A stretch of DNA of 7,682 bases from an uncultured Collinsella sp. (lineage in GTDB: Bacteria; Actinomycetota; Coriobacteriia; Coriobacteriales; Coriobacteriaceae): assembly GCA_900757285.1 (NCBI GenBank), contig CAAENI010000217.1:1-7682 (forward strand), given 5' to 3'. The translations under genes and the position numbers were made by a program. Under the pieces are notes generated by a model. The model had not been told where the DNA came from and did not search any database. It worked only from the letters and a program-made list of their open reading frames with translations. Below, in pieces: positions 5,340 through 7,682 of the stretch; the stretch's first letter is position 1; the number at the start of each line of letters is the position of its first letter.

Positions 5340-5549
5340 AAGGTACCCCCGCCTGCGCCGTGCAAAATTGAGAGTATTCAGCAAGGTAAAGGCTTTTACC
5401 AGCTGGGTGAAGCATGGAACAGCCCCCGTTTTGGCTCTGATGACGCTAAAACGGGGGCTGTTTCTTGCTTTTTCGTCTCTGAGGGGCGTTCGGAGCGGCG
5501 GAAATTGCAGAATACTCGCGATTTTGCACGTTGCTACAGGGGGTACCTT
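5340..5549. repeat. Palindromic element B with terminal inverted repeats (MITE-like)
   Basis: The ends AAGGTACCCCC (5340-5350) and GGGGGTACCTT (5539-5549) are perfect inverted repeats. Inside them the symmetry continues imperfectly: CGTGCAAAAT (5359-5368) pairs with ATTTTGCACG (5521-5530), and AGTATTC (5373-5379) with GAATACT (5510-5516). Outside, CCGT (5331-5334) and ACGG (5556-5559) may extend the arms. Each arm is about 45 bases. The centre carries a separate 15-base-pair hairpin (5418-5462) and a small one, GGTAAA-GGCT-TTTACC (5385-5400). No protein is convincingly encoded. It could be a non-autonomous mobile element or a structured RNA; multi-copy status is unverified. Confidence 0.6.
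5418..5473 (+). terminator. Terminator-like hairpin inside element B
   Basis: AACAGCCCCCGTTTT (5418-5432) pairs perfectly with AAAACGGGGGCTGTT (5448-5462) around a 15-base loop, then comes a broken T-run ending in CTTTTT (to 5473). In the plus direction it could end transcripts from the second transaldolase, although it lies about 240 bases after that stop. In the minus direction (after tex) the hairpin lacks a T-run, so tex termination there is less certain. Confidence 0.5.
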
Positions 5550-5560
5550 GCTTTGACGGT

Positions 5561-7682
5561 TTACTTCCCCTGCACCATGGTGAGGGAGATTTTCTTGCGG
5601 TCCCGATCGACCTTTTCGACCCACACCTTTACCGTGTCACCGACGCGCACCACGTCGCTCGGGTGCTTGACAAAGCGGTTGGCCAGCTTGGAGATGTGCA
5701 CGAGGCCGTCCTGGTGCACGCCCACGTCGACAAAGGCGCCAAAGTCGACGACGTTGCGCACTGTGCCCTTGAGTTCCATGCCGGGTTCCAGGTCATCGAT
5801 GGAAAGCGCCGAGCGGCTAAAGACCACCTCGGGCGCGTCGTCGCGCGGGTCGCGCCCGGGCTTCTTGAGCTCGTTGACGATGTCGATGAGCGTCAGGGTG
5901 CCGCAGTCCAGGTCGCTTGCCAGTGCCGAGATGCTGCCCAGGCGGCGCTCGATGTCGGGCACGCCGCCACGGCTGAGCTCGCTTGTCGCAACGCCGGCGC
6001 GTTCCAGGACGGCCGTGGCCACCTCGTAGCTCTCAGGGTGGACACTTGTCGCGTCGAGTGGGTTCTTGCCGCCACTGATGCGCAGGAAGCCCGCGGCGTT
6101 GAGATACGCCTTGGGCCCCAGCTTGGGGACCTTCTTAAGCTGACGGCGATCGGTAAAGGCGCCGTTTTCCTCGCGGTAGGCCACGATATTCTTGGCCACG
6201 CTCGGTGTGATGCCAGATACATATCCCAGCAGGCTCGCGCTCGCGGTGTTTACATCGACGCCCACGCGGTTGACGACGTCCTCCACCACGTAGCCCAGGG
6301 TGCGCGAAAGCTCGGCTTGGTCAAGATCGTGCTGGTACTGGCCGACGCCGATGGACTGGGGCGGAATCTTGACGAGCTCTGCCAGCGGGTCTTGCAGGCG
6401 GCGGCCTAGGCTCATGGCGCCGCGCACGGTGACGTCCAGGTCGGGATATTCCTGGCTGGCGAGCTCGGAGGCGGAGTACACCGACGCGCCGGCCTCGTTG
6501 ACGATGGTGTAGCGCAACCCGGGCGCCTGCTCGGTAATGAACTCCGAGACGACTTCCTCGGTCTCGCGGCTGGCGGTGCCGTTGCCGATGACGATGGTGT
6601 TGACGCCGTCCTTCTTGACGAGGCGGGCGAGCTCGCGCTTGGTGCCGGCGACGTCGTGGCGCGGCTTGGTGGGATAGACCACGCCGTGGTCGAGTAGCTT
6701 GCCGGTCTCGTCCATGACGGCGACCTTGCAGCCGGTGCGGTAGCCCGGATCGAGCGCGAGCACGCGGGCGCCGCGCACGGGGCGCGCCGAGAGCAGCCCC
6801 TCGAGATTCTTGGCAAAGACGTTGATGGCCTCGGTCTGCGCGCGAACGGTGAGTTTGGCGCGGGCTTCGCGCTCCAGCGAGGGAGCCATGAGGCGCTTGT
6901 AGCCGTCGGCGATAGCGGCGTCAAAGACGGGCGCGAACACGCCCTGGCGACGGGGCCAGCGGCTGCCGAGGCGCGCCGTGGCGGCAGCGCCGTCGACGTT
7001 CACGCGCACGCGGAGCTTGCCCTCGCGCTCACCGCGGTCGATAGCCAGCACGCGGTGGTTGGGGATGCGGCGCAGCGGTTCGTCATAGCTGTAGTACGGC
7101 TCGTAGGGGGTCTTCTCGGCGGGGTCGGTGGCCTCAACGACGATGTCGGCGGTGTTTTGCGTAAAGGCGCGCAGATCGGCGACGTTCTCGGGGTCCTCGG
7201 CCACCGTCTCGGCCACGATATCAGCTGCGCCGGCGAGCGCCTTTTCGGGCGTGTCGAAGCCGGCCTCCTCGTTGACGTATGTCGCGGCGGCGTCGAGTGC
7301 GCTGCCCTTGGCCGAAGCCTGCATGATGATCATGTTGGCGAGCGGCTCCAGGCCTGCCTCGCGTGCCTTCTGCGCGCGGGTCATGCGTTTCTTGCGGTAG
7401 GGCTTGTAGAGGTCCTCGACGCGCTGGAGCTGTGTGGCCTCGCGAATCTGCTGCTCGAGTTCGGGCGTGAGTTTGCCCTGGGCGTCGATGAGCAGAATGA
7501 CGTCCTCTTTACGCTGCTCAAGATTGCGTAGGTAGGACAGGCGCTCGTCGAGTGCGCGCAGGGCGACATCGTCCATGCCACCCGTGGCTTCCTTGCGGTA
7601 GCGCGAGATAAAGGGGATGGTGTTGCCCTCGTCGATGAGCTTGACGGCCGCCTCGATGTTGGCGGCCTTAAGGTTGAGCTCG
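5561..7682 (-). CDS. tex: Tex, S1-domain RNA-binding transcription accessory protein (5' end outside the window)
   Basis: Visible are 706 residues; reading continues without a stop to the window edge, and the first visible residues (ELNLKAANIEAAVKLIDEGN) match the Tex N-terminus, so perhaps 10-20 residues are missing. Tex is a conserved cytoplasmic nucleic-acid-binding protein linked to transcription and RNA handling. In visible numbering: N-terminal helical region with IPFISRYRKEATGG (about 22-35); YqgF/RNase H-like domain from VLALDPGYRTG (307-317) through GNGTASRETE (366-375) and EAGASVYSASELA (396-408); helix-hairpin-helix region from GVDVNTAS (474-481) to LGPKAYLNAAGFLRI (521-535); S1 RNA-binding domain about 630-703 with GAFVDVGVHQDGLVHIS. 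It stops five residues after the S1 domain (ISLTM-VQGK), without the long low-complexity tail of E. coli Tex (773 residues). It converges on the second transaldolase and is unrelated to the sugar locus. Confidence 0.95.
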   Translation of the reverse strand, partial: ELNLKAANIEAAVKLIDEGNTIPFISRYRKEATGGMDDVALRALDERLSYLRNLEQRKEDVILLIDAQGKLTPELEQQIREATQLQRVEDLYKPYRKKRMTRAQKAREAGLEPLANMIIMQASAKGSALDAAATYVNEEAGFDTPEKALAGAADIVAETVAEDPENVADLRAFTQNTADIVVEATDPAEKTPYEPYYSYDEPLRRIPNHRVLAIDRGEREGKLRVRVNVDGAAATARLGSRWPRRQGVFAPVFDAAIADGYKRLMAPSLEREARAKLTVRAQTEAINVFAKNLEGLLSARPVRGARVLALDPGYRTGCKVAVMDETGKLLDHGVVYPTKPRHDVAGTKRELARLVKKDGVNTIVIGNGTASRETEEVVSEFITEQAPGLRYTIVNEAGASVYSASELASQEYPDLDVTVRGAMSLGRRLQDPLAELVKIPPQSIGVGQYQHDLDQAELSRTLGYVVEDVVNRVGVDVNTASASLLGYVSGITPSVAKNIVAYREENGAFTDRRQLKKVPKLGPKAYLNAAGFLRISGGKNPLDATSVHPESYEVATAVLERAGVATSELSRGGVPDIERRLGSISALASDLDCGTLTLIDIVNELKKPGRDPRDDAPEVVFSRSALSIDDLEPGMELKGTVRNVVDFGAFVDVGVHQDGLVHISKLANRFVKHPSDVVRVGDTVKVWVEKVDRDRKKISLTMVQGK

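Noticed and set aside
5193..5624. 143-residue minus-strand open frame in the intergenic palindromes
   Set aside because: It reads through both palindromic elements and into tex; the opposite strand gives similar peptides because of the symmetry, so it is not a gene.
5531..6409. 292-residue plus-strand open frame antisense to tex
   Set aside because: It mirrors the tex codons in a GC-rich gene, has no recognisable domain and starts inside element B.
7055..7531. 158-residue plus-strand open frame antisense to tex
   Set aside because: A GC-driven shadow frame over a well-conserved gene, with no ribosome site or family match.

Overview
The window is a high-GC bacterial chromosome segment that looks like a gut actinobacterium of the Coriobacteriia, most likely Collinsella or a close relative. 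This guess rests on the gene set, protein style and GC-rich codon use read by eye; no phylogenetic marker was tested. The window holds one carbohydrate-uptake locus and one housekeeping gene.

Layout: (1) positions 30-821, minus strand, a DeoR/GlpR-family repressor. (2) positions 822-1170, a divergent control region with a candidate promoter for the repressor, a TATAAA -10 box for the operon, and four copies of a decamer GCTTTYGAWA set on both sides of that box. (3) positions 1171-4151, plus strand, an operon of a short transaldolase, then PTS IIA, IIB and an UlaA-type IIC, closed by a strong intrinsic terminator at 4209-4245. (4) positions 4246-4475, a second control region with two palindromes, one of them shared with the first control region. 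(5) positions 4476-5180, a second short transaldolase about 80% identical to the first. (6) positions 5181-5560, a gene-free stretch holding two separate palindromic elements and a copy of the last codons of the second transaldolase. (7) positions 5561-7682, minus strand, the RNA-binding protein Tex, whose 5' end lies outside the window.

How it fits together: the PTS proteins should import and phosphorylate a sugar or sugar acid of the ascorbate (Ula/Sga) class. The repressor probably senses a phosphorylated intermediate, and the transaldolases would work on the resulting sugar phosphates. The usual ascorbate enzymes (UlaG lactonase, UlaD, UlaE, UlaF) are absent from the window, so the substrate is open. 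Both transaldolases carry Glu and Phe at the positions where E. coli fructose-6-phosphate aldolase has Gln and Tyr, which favours true transaldolase chemistry.

The least ordinary parts are the non-coding ones: the four-decamer operator array, the palindrome shared by both transaldolase control regions, and the two stacked palindromic elements between the second transaldolase and tex. No CRISPR array, RNA gene or complete mobile element was seen.
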